Shown here piece after piece: positions 8,616 through 19,899 of a stretch of DNA of 64,000 nucleotides. The position numbers were made by a program, and so were the translations under genes. The notes beneath the pieces were generated by a model. The model did not search any database. It had not been told where the DNA came from and saw only the letters and a program-made list of their open reading frames with translations. The DNA is from Catenuloplanes atrovinosus (GTDB taxonomy: Bacteria; Actinomycetota; Actinomycetes; Mycobacteriales; Micromonosporaceae), in the NCBI RefSeq assembly GCF_031458235.1, contig NZ_JAVDYB010000001.1, forward strand, positions 6,700,501 to 6,764,500, given 5' to 3'. How positions within the stretch are numbered: the first letter of the stretch is position 1; every line of letters starts with the position of its first letter.

Positions 8616-9086
8616 GTGACCGAGCGGACCAGCCCTGCCAACGGGGGCCCGATCAGCTCCGGCCCCGGCCGTCGCCCGCGCCGCGACCGCCACGGGCGAG
8701 GGCTGCGCGGCCGGCTGGTGCCCGCGACCGTGCCACTGGCCCGGACGAAGGCGGAGATCTTCGACGACCTGGTGCTGGACACGGTCGAGAGCCTGGAGCG
8801 GCGATACGCGAAAGAACTGGCCGGCGTCGAGTTCGCGGTCGAGGACGTGCCGCCGGACCTGAACGTCTACGACAGCGACGTGCTGGAGGACGGCGAGGTG
8901 CCGCTGGCCAGGCTGCTGCCCGGCCGCCCCGGCCGGCAGGAGGTCCCGCCGCGGATCGTGCTCTACCGCCGCCCGCTGGAGTTCCGCGCGATGGACCGCG
9001 AGGACCTGGCGGACCTGGTGCACGACGTGATCATCGAGCAGGTGGCGAACCTGCTGGGTGTCGACCCGGACGAGCTCTCCTCGTAA
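8616..9086 (+). CDS. metallopeptidase-family (zincin-like) protein with degenerate active site
   Basis: This 156-aa protein starts at GTG 8616. After a basic, disordered N-terminus, residues 40-155 match the small zincin-like family usually labelled 'metallopeptidase family protein' (FDDLVLDTVESL, then RIVLYRRPLEFRAMDREDLADLVHDVIIEQVANLLG). Where active members carry HExxH followed by a third ligand, this protein has I140-E-Q-V-A144, so both histidines are missing and zinc peptidase activity is unlikely. It is the usual neighbour of DUF3499 and whiB in actinobacteria. Inference: a retained structural or binding role instead of catalysis. Confidence 0.8.
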   Translation: MTERTSPANGGPISSGPGRRPRRDRHGRGLRGRLVPATVPLARTKAEIFDDLVLDTVESLERRYAKELAGVEFAVEDVPPDLNVYDSDVLEDGEVPLARLLPGRPGRQEVPPRIVLYRRPLEFRAMDREDLADLVHDVIIEQVANLLGVDPDELSS

Positions 9087-9158
9087 CCGCTACGAGACGC
9101 CCCCCGGCCGGACTCGCCCGGCCGACACCGTCGCCTGTGGACACCGGACCACGGCGGA

Positions 9159-9416
9159 TCAGGCCGCGCGGCGCTTGAGCTTGCGGCGCTCCCGCTCGGA
9201 GAGCCCGCCCCAGATGCCGAACCGCTCGTCGTGACCGAGCGCGTACTCCAAGCACTCGCCCTTGACCTCGCACCGGCCGCAGATGCGCTTCGCCTCCCGC
9301 GTCGATCCCCCCTTCTCGGGGAAGAACGCCTCCGGGTCGGTCTGCGAGCAGAGCGCCCGCTCCTGCCACTCCGGCGCATCCCCGAGCAGGTCGGCCACTT
9401 CCACTTGGCCGTCCAT
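9159..9416 (-). CDS. whiB: WhiB-family iron-sulfur transcriptional regulator (WhiB/WhiB2 type)
   Basis: This 85-aa Wbl protein has the four cluster-binding cysteines C23, C46, C49 and C55, the turn G67-I-W-G-G and a basic tail (ERRKLKRR). The stretch QTDPEAFFPEKGGSTREAKR is close to Streptomyces WhiB and mycobacterial WhiB2/WhmD, which act with WhiA in sporulation septation and cell division. The start is ATG 9416, with AAGGAGG seven bases upstream; the in-frame TTG at 9419 is too close to it. The preceding 9417-9720 stretch (304 bp) holds no gene and should contain its promoter. Confidence 0.93.
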   Translation of the reverse strand: MDGQVEVADLLGDAPEWQERALCSQTDPEAFFPEKGGSTREAKRICGRCEVKGECLEYALGHDERFGIWGGLSERERRKLKRRAA

Positions 9417-9569
9417 CAACGTGCCTCCTTCGTAGCCGGCGGCGTCGCCGGCTGATCCCCCACGCGGAAGCGTGTCCAGCTACGTACGTACCACACGTCG
9501 TCTCGCCATCTGACAGCAAGTGTCCGAATCGCGGCAAGTATGGCCTTCCGTTCGCACAACCCCATCGAA

Positions 9570-9599
9570 ATTACACGCGTGTTATGCGTGCGTCGTCAA
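9570..9599 (-). promoter_or_regulatory. candidate sigma-70-like promoter for whiB
   Basis: On the minus strand TTGACG (9594-9599) and TGTAAT (9570-9575) are separated by 18 bp, about 150 bp upstream of the whiB start. The surrounding 9420-9720 sequence is noticeably more AT-rich than its flanks. Only consensus resemblance supports this. Confidence 0.4.
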
Positions 9600-9720
9600 G
9601 CCGAACCTGATAAATAGGGTCACTTTCCCGGAGCGCCACCGTGCGTGGTCCCGTAACCTGCCCTATCGATTCAGACCCGGCCGGGGTAACGCCCGATCGG
9701 CGCGTCGCGCGGGAAAAAGC

Positions 9721-12243
9721 TCAGACGCGGCCGTACGCGGTGGTCCGCTGACGCGCCGGACGACCGGCCTTCGCGGCGATCTCGTGCAGCTGCGCCACGG
9801 TACGCGCGGAGCCGTGATCCGACCCGGCCATCCGGGAGATCGTCTCCTCCATCAGCGTGCCGCCGAGGTCGTTGCAGCCGCCGTTGAGCATCGCGACCGT
9901 ACCCTCGTCGCCCAGCTTCACCCAGGAGCACTGGATGTTGGAGATCCGCCCGTGCAGCAGCACCCGGGCCATGGCGTGCACCACGCGGTTCTCCCGCCAC
10001 GTCGGGCCGGCCTTCGCGATGCCGGCCAGGTAGATCGGCGCGTTGGTGTGCACGAACGGCAGCGCCACGAACTCGGTGAAGCCGCCGGTCCGGTCCTGGA
10101 TGCCGGCCAGCACCCGGAAGTGCTGCAACCACTGCCGCGGGTGGTCGACGTGGCCGTACATCATGGTGCTGCTGGACCGGATGCCCACCTCGTGCGCGGT
10201 GGTGACCACGTCGATCCAGGCGGACGCGGGCAGCTTGCCCTTGGTCAGCACCCAGCGCACGTCGTCGTCCAGGATCTCCGCGGCCGTGCCCGGGATCGTG
10301 TCCAGGCCGGCCTCCTTCAGCTCGGTCAGCCACTCGCGCACGGAGACGCCCGCCTTCGCGGCCGCGGTCACGATCTCCATCGGCGAGTACGCGTGCACGT
10401 GCATCTCCGGCACCCGGCGCTTCACCGCGCGGACGATCTCCGCGTACGCGCTGACCGGCATCTTCGGGTCGATGCCGCCCTGCATGCACACCTCGGTGGC
10501 GCCGAGCCGCCACGCCTCCTCGGCCCGGTCCGCGACCTGCTCCACGGAGAGCCGGAACGCGTCCGCGTCCCGCTCCCGCTGGGCGAACGCGCAGAACCGG
10601 CAGCCCACGTAGCAGACGTTGGTGAAGTTGATGTTCCGGTTCACGATGTACGTGACGTCGTCGCCGGCCGCGTCCCGTCGCAGGTCGTCCGCGATCCGGG
10701 CCAGCTCGTCCAGCGCGCTGCCGTCCGCGTTGAACAGCGCCATCGCCGCGTCCGTGTGCTCCTCGCGCAGCAGCGCGCCGGGGTCCTCGGCGGCCAGCCT
10801 CAGGCCGGCGAGCACGTCGGTCGGCAGCTTCTCCCGCGTCCCGGCGGACGTACGCGCGGCGTGCGCGGCCACGTCGCCCCAGTCGCCGTACACCTCGTCG
10901 AAGTCGCCGCGCCGATCCTCGGTGCGGCCCTCCTGATCAATGGAGACGTGCAGGTCGACGCGGCCGCCCGGCACGAACGCGTCCTCCGGCTCCTGCCACG
11001 GACGGCCCACCGGCATCGCCGACTCGTCCGCCAGCCCGGTCGCGGCGTCGGCCAGCGCCGCCACGTGCCCGCGCACCCGCGGGTCGATCCACGGCTCGCC
11101 GCGCACCACGTAGTCCGGGTACACGGTCAGCCGCTCGCGCAGCGTGAACCCGGCCTCGGCGCTGCGCCGGGCCAGCTCGTCGATCTGCGGCCAGGGGCGC
11201 TCCGGGTTCACGTGGTCCGGCGTCACCGGGGACACGCCGCCCCAGTCGTCGATGCCGGCGCGCAGCAGCAGCGCGAACTCGTCGTCGATCAGGTTCGGCG
11301 GGGCCTGGATGCGCATCGCCGGGCCGAACAGGATGCGGCCGACCGCGATCGTGGCGGCCAACTCGTGCAGCTCCGCGTCCGGCATGCCACGCATCGCGGT
11401 GTCCGGCTTCGCGCGGAAGTTCTGAATGATCACTTCCTGGATGTGGTGGTACTCGCGCTGCGTCCGGCGGATCGCGAACAGCGACTCCACCCGCTCCGCG
11501 CGCGTCTCACCGATGCCGATCAGGATGCCGGTGGTGAACGGCACGCCCACCCGGCCCGCGTCGTCGAGCACGCGCAACCGTACCGCCGGCTCCTTGTCCG
11601 GCGAGCCGAAGTGCGGGCCGCCCTTCTCCGACCACAGGCGGGTGGCCGTGGTCTCCAGCATCATGCCCATGCTCGGCGCCACCGGCTTCAGCCGCGTCAG
11701 GTCGGCCCAGGACATCACGCCCGGGTTCAGGTGCGGCAGCAGGCCGGTCTCCTCCAGCACCGCCACCGCGCAGGCGCGCACGTAGTCCAGCGTGGAGTCG
11801 TAGCCGCGCTCGTCCAGCCACTGCCGGGCCGCGTCCCACCGGTCCTCGGGCGCGTCGCCGAGCGTGAACAGCGCCTCCTTGCAGCCCTGGGCCGCGCCCT
11901 CGCGCGCGATCGCCAGCACCTCGTCCCGGTCCAGGAACGGCGCGGCCAGCTTGTGCGGCACGGTGGCGAACGTGCAGTAGTGGCAGCGGTCCCGGCAGAG
12001 CCGGGTCAGCGGGATGAAGACCTTCTTCGAGAACGTCACCACGCCCGGGCGGCCGGCCTCGCGCAGGCCCGCGTCGCGGATGGCGCCGGCGATCGTCAGC
12101 AGTTCGTCGAGCTGCTCGCCGCGCGCGGCGAGCAGCGTGGTCGCCTCGTCCGCGTCGAGCGCCTTGCCCTCGGCCGCGCGGCGCAGCGCGCGCCGGATGC
12201 TCGCCTCGGTCGGCTGCGTGTCCCCGAATGCTGTCTCGGCCAT
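9721..12243 (-). CDS. fbiC: FO synthase, fused CofG/CofH radical-SAM enzyme
   Basis: This 840-aa bifunctional 7,8-didemethyl-8-hydroxy-5-deazariboflavin synthase makes the F420 chromophore FO from tyrosine and 5-amino-6-ribitylaminouracil. It has two radical-SAM halves. The CofG half has C83-RDR-C87-HY-C90 and the CofH half has C544-YVG-C548-RF-C551. Both CxxxCxxC sites are intact and the length is normal for FbiC. ATG is at 12243. It lies downstream of a membrane-protein gene on the same strand and is within about 1.2 kb of fbiA/fbiB, so the core F420 pathway is clustered here. The guanylyltransferase fbiD/cofC is not in the window. Confidence 0.96.
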   Translation of the reverse strand: MAETAFGDTQPTEASIRRALRRAAEGKALDADEATTLLAARGEQLDELLTIAGAIRDAGLREAGRPGVVTFSKKVFIPLTRLCRDRCHYCTFATVPHKLAAPFLDRDEVLAIAREGAAQGCKEALFTLGDAPEDRWDAARQWLDERGYDSTLDYVRACAVAVLEETGLLPHLNPGVMSWADLTRLKPVAPSMGMMLETTATRLWSEKGGPHFGSPDKEPAVRLRVLDDAGRVGVPFTTGILIGIGETRAERVESLFAIRRTQREYHHIQEVIIQNFRAKPDTAMRGMPDAELHELAATIAVGRILFGPAMRIQAPPNLIDDEFALLLRAGIDDWGGVSPVTPDHVNPERPWPQIDELARRSAEAGFTLRERLTVYPDYVVRGEPWIDPRVRGHVAALADAATGLADESAMPVGRPWQEPEDAFVPGGRVDLHVSIDQEGRTEDRRGDFDEVYGDWGDVAAHAARTSAGTREKLPTDVLAGLRLAAEDPGALLREEHTDAAMALFNADGSALDELARIADDLRRDAAGDDVTYIVNRNINFTNVCYVGCRFCAFAQRERDADAFRLSVEQVADRAEEAWRLGATEVCMQGGIDPKMPVSAYAEIVRAVKRRVPEMHVHAYSPMEIVTAAAKAGVSVREWLTELKEAGLDTIPGTAAEILDDDVRWVLTKGKLPASAWIDVVTTAHEVGIRSSSTMMYGHVDHPRQWLQHFRVLAGIQDRTGGFTEFVALPFVHTNAPIYLAGIAKAGPTWRENRVVHAMARVLLHGRISNIQCSWVKLGDEGTVAMLNGGCNDLGGTLMEETISRMAGSDHGSARTVAQLHEIAAKAGRPARQRTTAYGRV

Positions 12244-12339
12244 TCCGAAAGACTAGGCCGTGGATCACCCGTCACCGGGGGTACGCCCACCGGTAATTGT
12301 GATCACACGGCCCGTATTCGGTTCGGCGGAATAAATGAG

Positions 12340-13254
12340 TTACCGACCGTCCGAATCCCGCGGCGGTGCCGGCGGCGCGCTCTGCGGCGCGTCGTACCGC
12401 GGCTCCTGCGGGACGGCCGGCGGGACCGGCGGTGCGGACTGCGGCGCGGGCGGTCCCGACTGGGGCGCCGGGTAGTACGGCTGCTGCTGCGCGACCGGTG
12501 AGCCGGCGGGCGGCTGCACCGGGTACGCGGCCGTCTGGTCCGCCCCGAAGTTCTGCGGGTCGCCGTAGGGCGCGCCGTACTGCTGCTGCGGCGGGAAACC
12601 GTACTGCGGCGGCTGCCCCGGCTGCGGAGCCTGACCCGGGTACGGCTGCTGCCCCGGGTACGGCTGTCCCGGGTAGGGCTGCCCCGGGTACGGCCCCTGC
12701 TGCCCCGGGTACGGCTGGCCGGGATGCCCGTACATGCCCGGCATCGGCGGCGCCGGCTTCGGCCGCGGCGTGTAGTAGTGCGCCTGGTAGATCGTCCACA
12801 CGCCGTACGCGACCAGGCCGAGCACGGCGGCCCAGGCCAGGCGCGTCAGCAGCTGGGAGAACGCGTTCAGCGGCGAGTCGACGGCCAGGCTCACCACGCC
12901 CACCAGCAGGCCGAACAGCAGCCCGAAGAACGCGGACACCGCGTACTCCGCCAGCGCGACCGTGACGATCAGCTTCGCCCGGGACACGGCCGGCGTGACG
13001 AACACCGCCAGCAGCACCGCGATCAGCGGGAACGCGATCGTGGTGAGGCTGATGAAGCCGTCGAAGGCCTGCCCGGCGCGGCCGGTGAAGGTGGCGTCAC
13101 CGGCGCCGAACTGCACCAGCATCGCGAGGAACGCGACGAACAGGAAGACCGCGTTCGCGCCGAGCAGGACGAGCGCCGCGATCTCGCGGAGCGGCTCGAC
13201 CAGCTCGCGGGCCGGCTTCTTCTCGGCCGGTGCCGGGTCGGGTTGGGTGGTCAC
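12340..13254 (-). CDS. four-TM membrane protein with Pro/Gly/Tyr-rich tail
   Basis: This 304-aa protein from GTG 13254 has a charged N-terminus and four predicted transmembrane segments (about residues 27-52, 68-90, 95-130 and 140-162). A long low-complexity C-terminal tail of repeated PYPGQ/QPYPGQ units (about 170-205) and Pro/Gln/Ala-rich sequence follows. I do not recognise a catalytic domain. Tails of this kind occur on many actinobacterial membrane proteins and are predicted to be cytoplasmic and disordered. It lies between fbiC and fbiA and is probably co-transcribed with fbiC (about 96-bp gap), but nothing links it directly to F420. Confidence 0.8.
   Translation of the reverse strand: MTTQPDPAPAEKKPARELVEPLREIAALVLLGANAVFLFVAFLAMLVQFGAGDATFTGRAGQAFDGFISLTTIAFPLIAVLLAVFVTPAVSRAKLIVTVALAEYAVSAFFGLLFGLLVGVVSLAVDSPLNAFSQLLTRLAWAAVLGLVAYGVWTIYQAHYYTPRPKPAPPMPGMYGHPGQPYPGQQGPYPGQPYPGQPYPGQQPYPGQAPQPGQPPQYGFPPQQQYGAPYGDPQNFGADQTAAYPVQPPAGSPVAQQQPYYPAPQSGPPAPQSAPPVPPAVPQEPRYDAPQSAPPAPPRDSDGR
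12646..12725. repeat. tandem ~15-bp repeats encoding PYPGQ units
   Basis: Imperfect tandem copies of ccccgggtacggctg encode the PYPGQ repeats of the membrane protein at 12340-13254. Such repeats change copy number readily between strains. Confidence 0.8.
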
Positions 13255-13370
13255 GGCTCCCCCTGGGAAGTCATGTGCGTCGTTGTGTCGGCGCGGTTGT
13301 CCCGCGCAGCCTAGCGTCCGCCCCCGGACCGCCGCGACCGGCGGCCGGTGCGATGAGTAAGGATTGGGGC

Positions 13371-14327
13371 ATGCGGATTACGGTCTTGGCCGGCGGCATC
13401 GGCGGTGCCCGTTTCCTCCAGGGCGTGCGGGCCCACGCGCGCACCCTGCCGGACGGCGACGTCACGGCGGTGGTGAACGTCGCGGACGACACCCGCATGC
13501 ACGGTCTGCGCATCTCCCCGGACCTGGACAGCGTCATGTACACGCTGGGCGGCGCGCACGACGCGGAGCGCGGCTGGGGCCAGGCCGGCGAGACGTGGAC
13601 GGTCAGCGGCGAACTGAAGGCGTACGGCGCGGAGCCCACCTGGTTCGGCCTCGGCGACAAGGACATCGCCACCCACCTGGTCCGCACCACCATGCTCGAC
13701 GCCGGGTATCCGCTCTCCCGGGTCACCGAGGCGCTCTGCACCCGGTGGAACCCGGGCGTCCGGCTGATCCCGGCCACCGACGACCGGCTGGAGACGCACG
13801 TGGTCGTGGACCTGCCCGGCGAGGGCCAGCGCGCGATCCACTTCCAGGAGTGGTGGGTCCGGCACCGCGGCAACGTACCCACGCATCGGTTCGTGTTCGT
13901 CGGCGCGGACGCGGCGAAGCCCGCGCCCGGCGTGCTGGACGCGATCGCCGCGGCCGACGTGATCCTGATCGCGCCCAGCAACCCGGTGGTGAGCATCGCC
14001 CCGATCCTGGCCGTGCCCGGCCTGCGCGACGCGCTGGCGTCCGCGAGCGCGCCGGTCGTCGGCGTCTCCGGCATCATCGGCGGCTCGCCGGTGCGCGGCA
14101 TGGCCGACAAGTGCCTGGCCACCATCGGCGTCGAGTGCAGCGCCGCCGGCGTCGGCGCGCTCTACGGCCCGCGCGCGGACGGCGGCCTGCTGGACGGCTG
14201 GCTGGTCGACACCGCGGACGCCGGCCTGGAGATCCCCGGCGTGCGGGTGGCGTCCGCGCCGCTGTGGATGACGGACGAGACCGCGACCGCCGCCATCGTC
14301 TCCGCCGCGCTCGCGCTGGCCGCGTGA
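13371..14327 (+). CDS. fbiA: 2-phospho-L-lactate/PEP transferase (CofD/FbiA), F420 biosynthesis
   Basis: This 318-aa CofD-family enzyme transfers the (enol)pyruvyl- or lactyl-phosphate moiety from the GDP/GPP-activated precursor to FO, giving (dehydro-)F420-0. The N-terminal [30 protein letters not shown] and the [15 protein letters not shown] regions are characteristic. ATG 13371 has AAGGA about eight bases upstream; an ATG at 13353 would add six residues. fbiB begins about 50 bp downstream, so the two form an operon. Confidence 0.95.
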   Translation: MRITVLAGGIGGARFLQGVRAHARTLPDGDVTAVVNVADDTRMHGLRISPDLDSVMYTLGGAHDAERGWGQAGETWTVSGELKAYGAEPTWFGLGDKDIATHLVRTTMLDAGYPLSRVTEALCTRWNPGVRLIPATDDRLETHVVVDLPGEGQRAIHFQEWWVRHRGNVPTHRFVFVGADAAKPAPGVLDAIAAADVILIAPSNPVVSIAPILAVPGLRDALASASAPVVGVSGIIGGSPVRGMADKCLATIGVECSAAGVGALYGPRADGGLLDGWLVDTADAGLEIPGVRVASAPLWMTDETATAAIVSAALALAA

Positions 14328-14377
14328 AACCCGGCACCTCACTTGATCGTTTTCCTGGCATGAGCGGAGAGAGCGCC

Positions 14378-15487
14378 GTGACCGACCTGCTGGTCCTGCC
14401 CGTCACCGGCATCGGCGAGATCGGCCCCGGCGACGACCTGGCCGCCACCATCGCGGAGGCGGCACCCTGGCTCCAGGACGGCGACGTGCTGGTCGTCACC
14501 TCCAAGATCGTGTCGAAGTCCGAGGGCCGCCTGGTCCCCGTACCCGCCGAGGAGGGCCCGGCCCACGACGCCGCCAAGGCCGAGGTGCTGCGCGCCGAGA
14601 CCGCCCGCGTGGTCGCCACCCGCGGCCGGACCACGATCGTCCAGACCCACCACGGCTTCGTCATGGCCAACGCCGGCATCGACGCGTCGAACGTCGAGCC
14701 CGGCCGCCTGGTCCTGCTCCCCACCGACCCGGACGCGTCCGCCCGCGCGCTGCGCGCCGCCCTCCACGCCCACACCGGCCGCGACCTCGCCGTGATCATC
14801 TCCGACACCATGGGCCGCCCCTGGCGCAACGGCCTCACCGACGTCGCGCTCGGCGCCGCCGGCCTGTCCCCCATCGACGACCACCGCGGCCGCACCGACT
14901 CGTACGGCAACGAACTCCACGTCACCCAGATCGCCGTCGCCGACGAGTTGGCCGCCGCCGCCGACCTGGTGAAGGGCAAGGCCGACGGCGTCCCGGTCGC
15001 CGTGGTCCGCGGCTATCCCCTGCCACCGGCCGGCGACGACGGCCCCGGCGCCCAGATCATGGTGCGGGACGGCGCGTCCGACATGTTCTCGCTCGGCACC
15101 GCCGAGGCCCACGCCGCCGGCCTGCGCTCGGCCGCGGAGCTGCCGCCGGCCCCGCTGTTCCGCCCCCCGTCCCTCCCCGACGAGGAGGACACCGCCGCCG
15201 TGGTCCGGGCGATCGCCCACGCCCTCCCGGCCGCCGCACCCGGCACCCTCTTCACCCACGAGAAGAACCCCGCGACGGTACGGGAGACCCCGCCCCCCGG
15301 CGTCGACCTCCCCACCGCCACCACCGACCTCATCATCTGCACCCCACCGCCGGCCCCCTCCCCGGCCGCGCTGATCCGCTTCGGCGCCGACATCCACCGC
15401 CTCCGCGCCTCCCTCGCCGCCGAGGGCCTGGCCTCCGCCGTCCTCACCGACGTGCCCCCGATCCTCCTCGCGGTCGGCCTGGCCTGA
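14378..15487 (+). CDS. fbiB: coenzyme F420-0:L-glutamate ligase (CofE/FbiB) with short C-terminal region
   Basis: This enzyme adds glutamates to F420-0. The N-terminal CofE domain (about residues 1-245) is clear: [62 protein letters not shown] 14378 has GGAGAG upstream; an ATG at 14360 is an alternative. The protein is 369 aa, whereas mycobacterial FbiB is about 450 aa because a full nitroreductase-like domain follows CofE. Here only about 110 residues follow and just the last 40 ([24 protein letters not shown]) resemble part of that domain. The reductase step may therefore be lost or supplied elsewhere. Confidence 0.92.
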   Translation: MTDLLVLPVTGIGEIGPGDDLAATIAEAAPWLQDGDVLVVTSKIVSKSEGRLVPVPAEEGPAHDAAKAEVLRAETARVVATRGRTTIVQTHHGFVMANAGIDASNVEPGRLVLLPTDPDASARALRAALHAHTGRDLAVIISDTMGRPWRNGLTDVALGAAGLSPIDDHRGRTDSYGNELHVTQIAVADELAAAADLVKGKADGVPVAVVRGYPLPPAGDDGPGAQIMVRDGASDMFSLGTAEAHAAGLRSAAELPPAPLFRPPSLPDEEDTAAVVRAIAHALPAAAPGTLFTHEKNPATVRETPPPGVDLPTATTDLIICTPPPAPSPAALIRFGADIHRLRASLAAEGLASAVLTDVPPILLAVGLA

Positions 15488-15555
15488 GCCGCCCCCGTCT
15501 CGTACCGCCAGCGACAGCTGCGTGTGTGGTCGGCGTCGGGTCGCGCAGTCGGCGG

Positions 15556-17907
<2,352 letters not shown>

Positions 17908-17927
17908 CGGTCCCCCGTCTGAGAAGC

Positions 17928-18335
17928 TCAGGCTTGCTGGATGCGGATGAGGTTTCCGGCGGGGTCGCGCACCGCGCAGTCGCGCACCCCGTACGGCTGG
18001 TCGGTCGGCTCTTGCACGATGTCCGCGTCCGCGGCCTGCAGCCGGTCGAACGCGCCCTCCAGGTCCTTGGTGGCCAGCAGGATACCGGCGTACGTACCCT
18101 TCGCCATCATCTCCGTGATGGTGCGGCGCTCGTCGTCCGTGATGCCCGGGTCCACGCCGGGCGGGTGCAGCACGATCGACGTGCCGGGCTGTCCGGGCGG
18201 GCCGACGGTCAGCCAGCGCATCCCGCCGTACCCGACGTCGTTGCGGAGCTCGAAGCCGAGCAGGTCGCGGTAGAAGGCGAGCGCGGCCTCCGGGTCGTCC
18301 TGCGGCAGGAAGCTGGCGCTGATGGTGATGTCCAT
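17928..18335 (-). CDS. VOC (glyoxalase/bleomycin-resistance) family protein
   Basis: This 135-aa protein has two beta-alpha-beta-beta-beta modules: an N-terminal half with FLPQDDPEAALAFYRDLLGFEL and a C-terminal half ending VRDCAVRDPAGNLIRIQQA. The ATG is at 18335. Members are dioxygenases, glyoxalases or drug-binding resistance proteins. It sits between an AraC regulator (5-bp gap) and a UvrA-like ATPase (20-bp gap), which favours binding or modification of a toxic small molecule, but no substrate can be assigned. Confidence 0.88.
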   Translation of the reverse strand: MDITISASFLPQDDPEAALAFYRDLLGFELRNDVGYGGMRWLTVGPPGQPGTSIVLHPPGVDPGITDDERRTITEMMAKGTYAGILLATKDLEGAFDRLQAADADIVQEPTDQPYGVRDCAVRDPAGNLIRIQQA

Positions 18336-18340
18336 GCCCG

Positions 18341-18769
18341 TCACCCTAGGTGCGCCGCGGTGACCTGGGCTTCTCGATTCCTGACCGGCCTGGTGACCGC
18401 CTTCGCCACGCACGAGGGAAGGTCGGTGCGCGCGGCCGAGCGCCGGTAGACGCCGGGCGGCACGCCGACCAGCTCGGTGAACCGGGTGGTGAACGTGCCG
18501 AGCGAGGAGCAGCCGACCGCGAAGCACACGTCGGTGACGCTGAGGTCCCCGCGGCGCAGCAAGGCCATCGCACGCTCGATCCGGCGCGTCATCAGGTACG
18601 AGTACGGCGACTCGCCGTACTCGGCCTTGAACCGCCGGCTGAGGTGCCCGGCCGACATGTTCACGTCCCGCGCCAGCGCCTCCACGTTGAGCGGCTGCGC
18701 GAACTCCCGGTCCATCCGGTCGCGGACGCGGCGCAACAGCCTGAGATCGCGCAGGTGCGGGGTGCTCAC
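18341..18769 (-). CDS. short AraC-family transcriptional regulator
   Basis: This 142-aa protein consists almost entirely of the two-helix-turn-helix AraC DNA-binding domain (LARDVNMSAGHLSRRFKAEYGESPYSYL, then DVCFAVGCSSLGTFTTRFTELVGVPPG), with no separate ligand domain. GTG 18769 is the first plausible start after the end of the upstream gene (18790). It is the first gene of a tight AraC-VOC-UvrA-like operon and probably regulates it. The sensing mechanism is not visible. Confidence 0.85.
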   Translation of the reverse strand: MSTPHLRDLRLLRRVRDRMDREFAQPLNVEALARDVNMSAGHLSRRFKAEYGESPYSYLMTRRIERAMALLRRGDLSVTDVCFAVGCSSLGTFTTRFTELVGVPPGVYRRSAARTDLPSCVAKAVTRPVRNREAQVTAAHLG

Positions 18770-18789
18770 CTGCGCGATGATGCCACAGC

Positions 18790-19836
18790 TCAGCGAAACC
18801 AGAGCGCGATCCGGTGGTCCTCGTCCGTGACGTAGTGCGGGTGACCGTCGATCTCGGCAAGCCCCTCGACGTTGCGGAACGGCGCCAGCTCCGCGACCAC
18901 GGTGCCCACGGTGTCCGGAAGGGAGAACCGCACGTGCCGGCACTCGACGCCGCCGCCGTGCGGGTGGTCGTCCAGCAGGATCGAGCCCTTGTTCAGCGCG
19001 TCGATCGAGCCGATGACCGCGTCGAACGTACCGTCCGGGCGCGCGGTGATCGCGCGGAACCCGGTGAGCGTGCCGGGCGGCGTGACGCCGGTCAGCACGT
19101 GCGCGGCGACCACGTGCGGCCAGGTGCGCGTGTCGCCGTCGAACATCGCCTCGATGCCGTCGATCTCCAGCAGGATCGGCTCGCCGTCGGTGGTGACCGG
19201 GAAGCGCAGGCCGATCAGCAGCGTGCCGGCCGGCGTGAACGCGGCGGCCTCGACGTTGACCGGGTGGTCGCCGGGTGCCAGCCGGTGCGTCCAGCTCTTG
19301 CCGCGCGCGGTGCCGCGGTCGGTGGTCTCCACGATGAACCGGGCCTGCGAGCGCTCGCCGGGCGGGACCGTGTCGATGCCGTGCGCGCGCAGCGCGTCGT
19401 TGAGCACGCGGTGCAGCCGGAACTGGTTGCGGACGATGTGGATCGGCACCGGGCCGCGCGCCGCGTCCTCCTCGCGGAACCGGGAGAAGAACGCGCGCCG
19501 GGGCCGCAGCGGCCCGCCCTTGGAGCCGAAGTGCGAGCCGATCGCGTAGACCCAGCCGTCCCGGTACGCCAGCGCCTCGCCGTCCTCGGTGCGGCCCGCC
19601 TCCCGGCCGGGCAGCACGCTCAGGTGGTGGGCGAACCAGTGGCCGGGGTCGTCGGCCCTCTCCAGCAGCAGCGCCAGGCACTCCTCGATCGGGCCCTCGT
19701 CCAGGACGGTCCAGAAGCCGCGGCGGGCGCCGTGAGCGGTGAGAAGGGCCTCGGAGTGTACGGGCAGGAGGTCGCTGGCTTCGTTGCCCGCGACGGCGAG
19801 CTCCACGGATTGCAATCGCGCACTGTTCACCGACAC
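18790..19836 (-). CDS. conserved protein of unknown function, probable beta-propeller
   Basis: This 348-aa protein has repeated beta-rich segments such as NVEAAAFTPAGTLLIGLRFPV and NVEGLAEIDGHPHYVTDEDHRIALW, resembling DUF3616/DUF6929-type propellers; the family assignment is by eye and uncertain. There is no signal peptide or membrane segment. The start is GTG 19836, or GTG 19830. It ends 20 bp before the AraC regulator on the same strand, so it could be co-transcribed with it. No catalytic residues can be named. Confidence 0.72.
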   Translation of the reverse strand: MSVNSARLQSVELAVAGNEASDLLPVHSEALLTAHGARRGFWTVLDEGPIEECLALLLERADDPGHWFAHHLSVLPGREAGRTEDGEALAYRDGWVYAIGSHFGSKGGPLRPRRAFFSRFREEDAARGPVPIHIVRNQFRLHRVLNDALRAHGIDTVPPGERSQARFIVETTDRGTARGKSWTHRLAPGDHPVNVEAAAFTPAGTLLIGLRFPVTTDGEPILLEIDGIEAMFDGDTRTWPHVVAAHVLTGVTPPGTLTGFRAITARPDGTFDAVIGSIDALNKGSILLDDHPHGGGVECRHVRFSLPDTVGTVVAELAPFRNVEGLAEIDGHPHYVTDEDHRIALWFR

Positions 19837-19899
19837 AGCGTAGGAGGCCTTGACCAGGGCCGGAATCTCATCGCGAAGACTCCGGCCCTGATCGCCCAG

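Noticed and set aside
12298-12307. TGTGATCACA palindrome upstream of fbiC, like a CRP core
   Set aside because: CRP/GlxR sites need TGTGA and TCACA separated by about six bases; here the half-sites overlap. Probably chance.
9520-12501. Plus-strand 993-codon reading frame opposite fbiC
   Set aside because: Antisense shadow of a clear FbiC with both radical-SAM motifs; the translation is His/Arg/Val-rich low complexity.
12646-12725. Tandem repeats considered as a CRISPR array
   Set aside because: Units are ~15 bp, contiguous without unique spacers and lie in frame within a coding tail.
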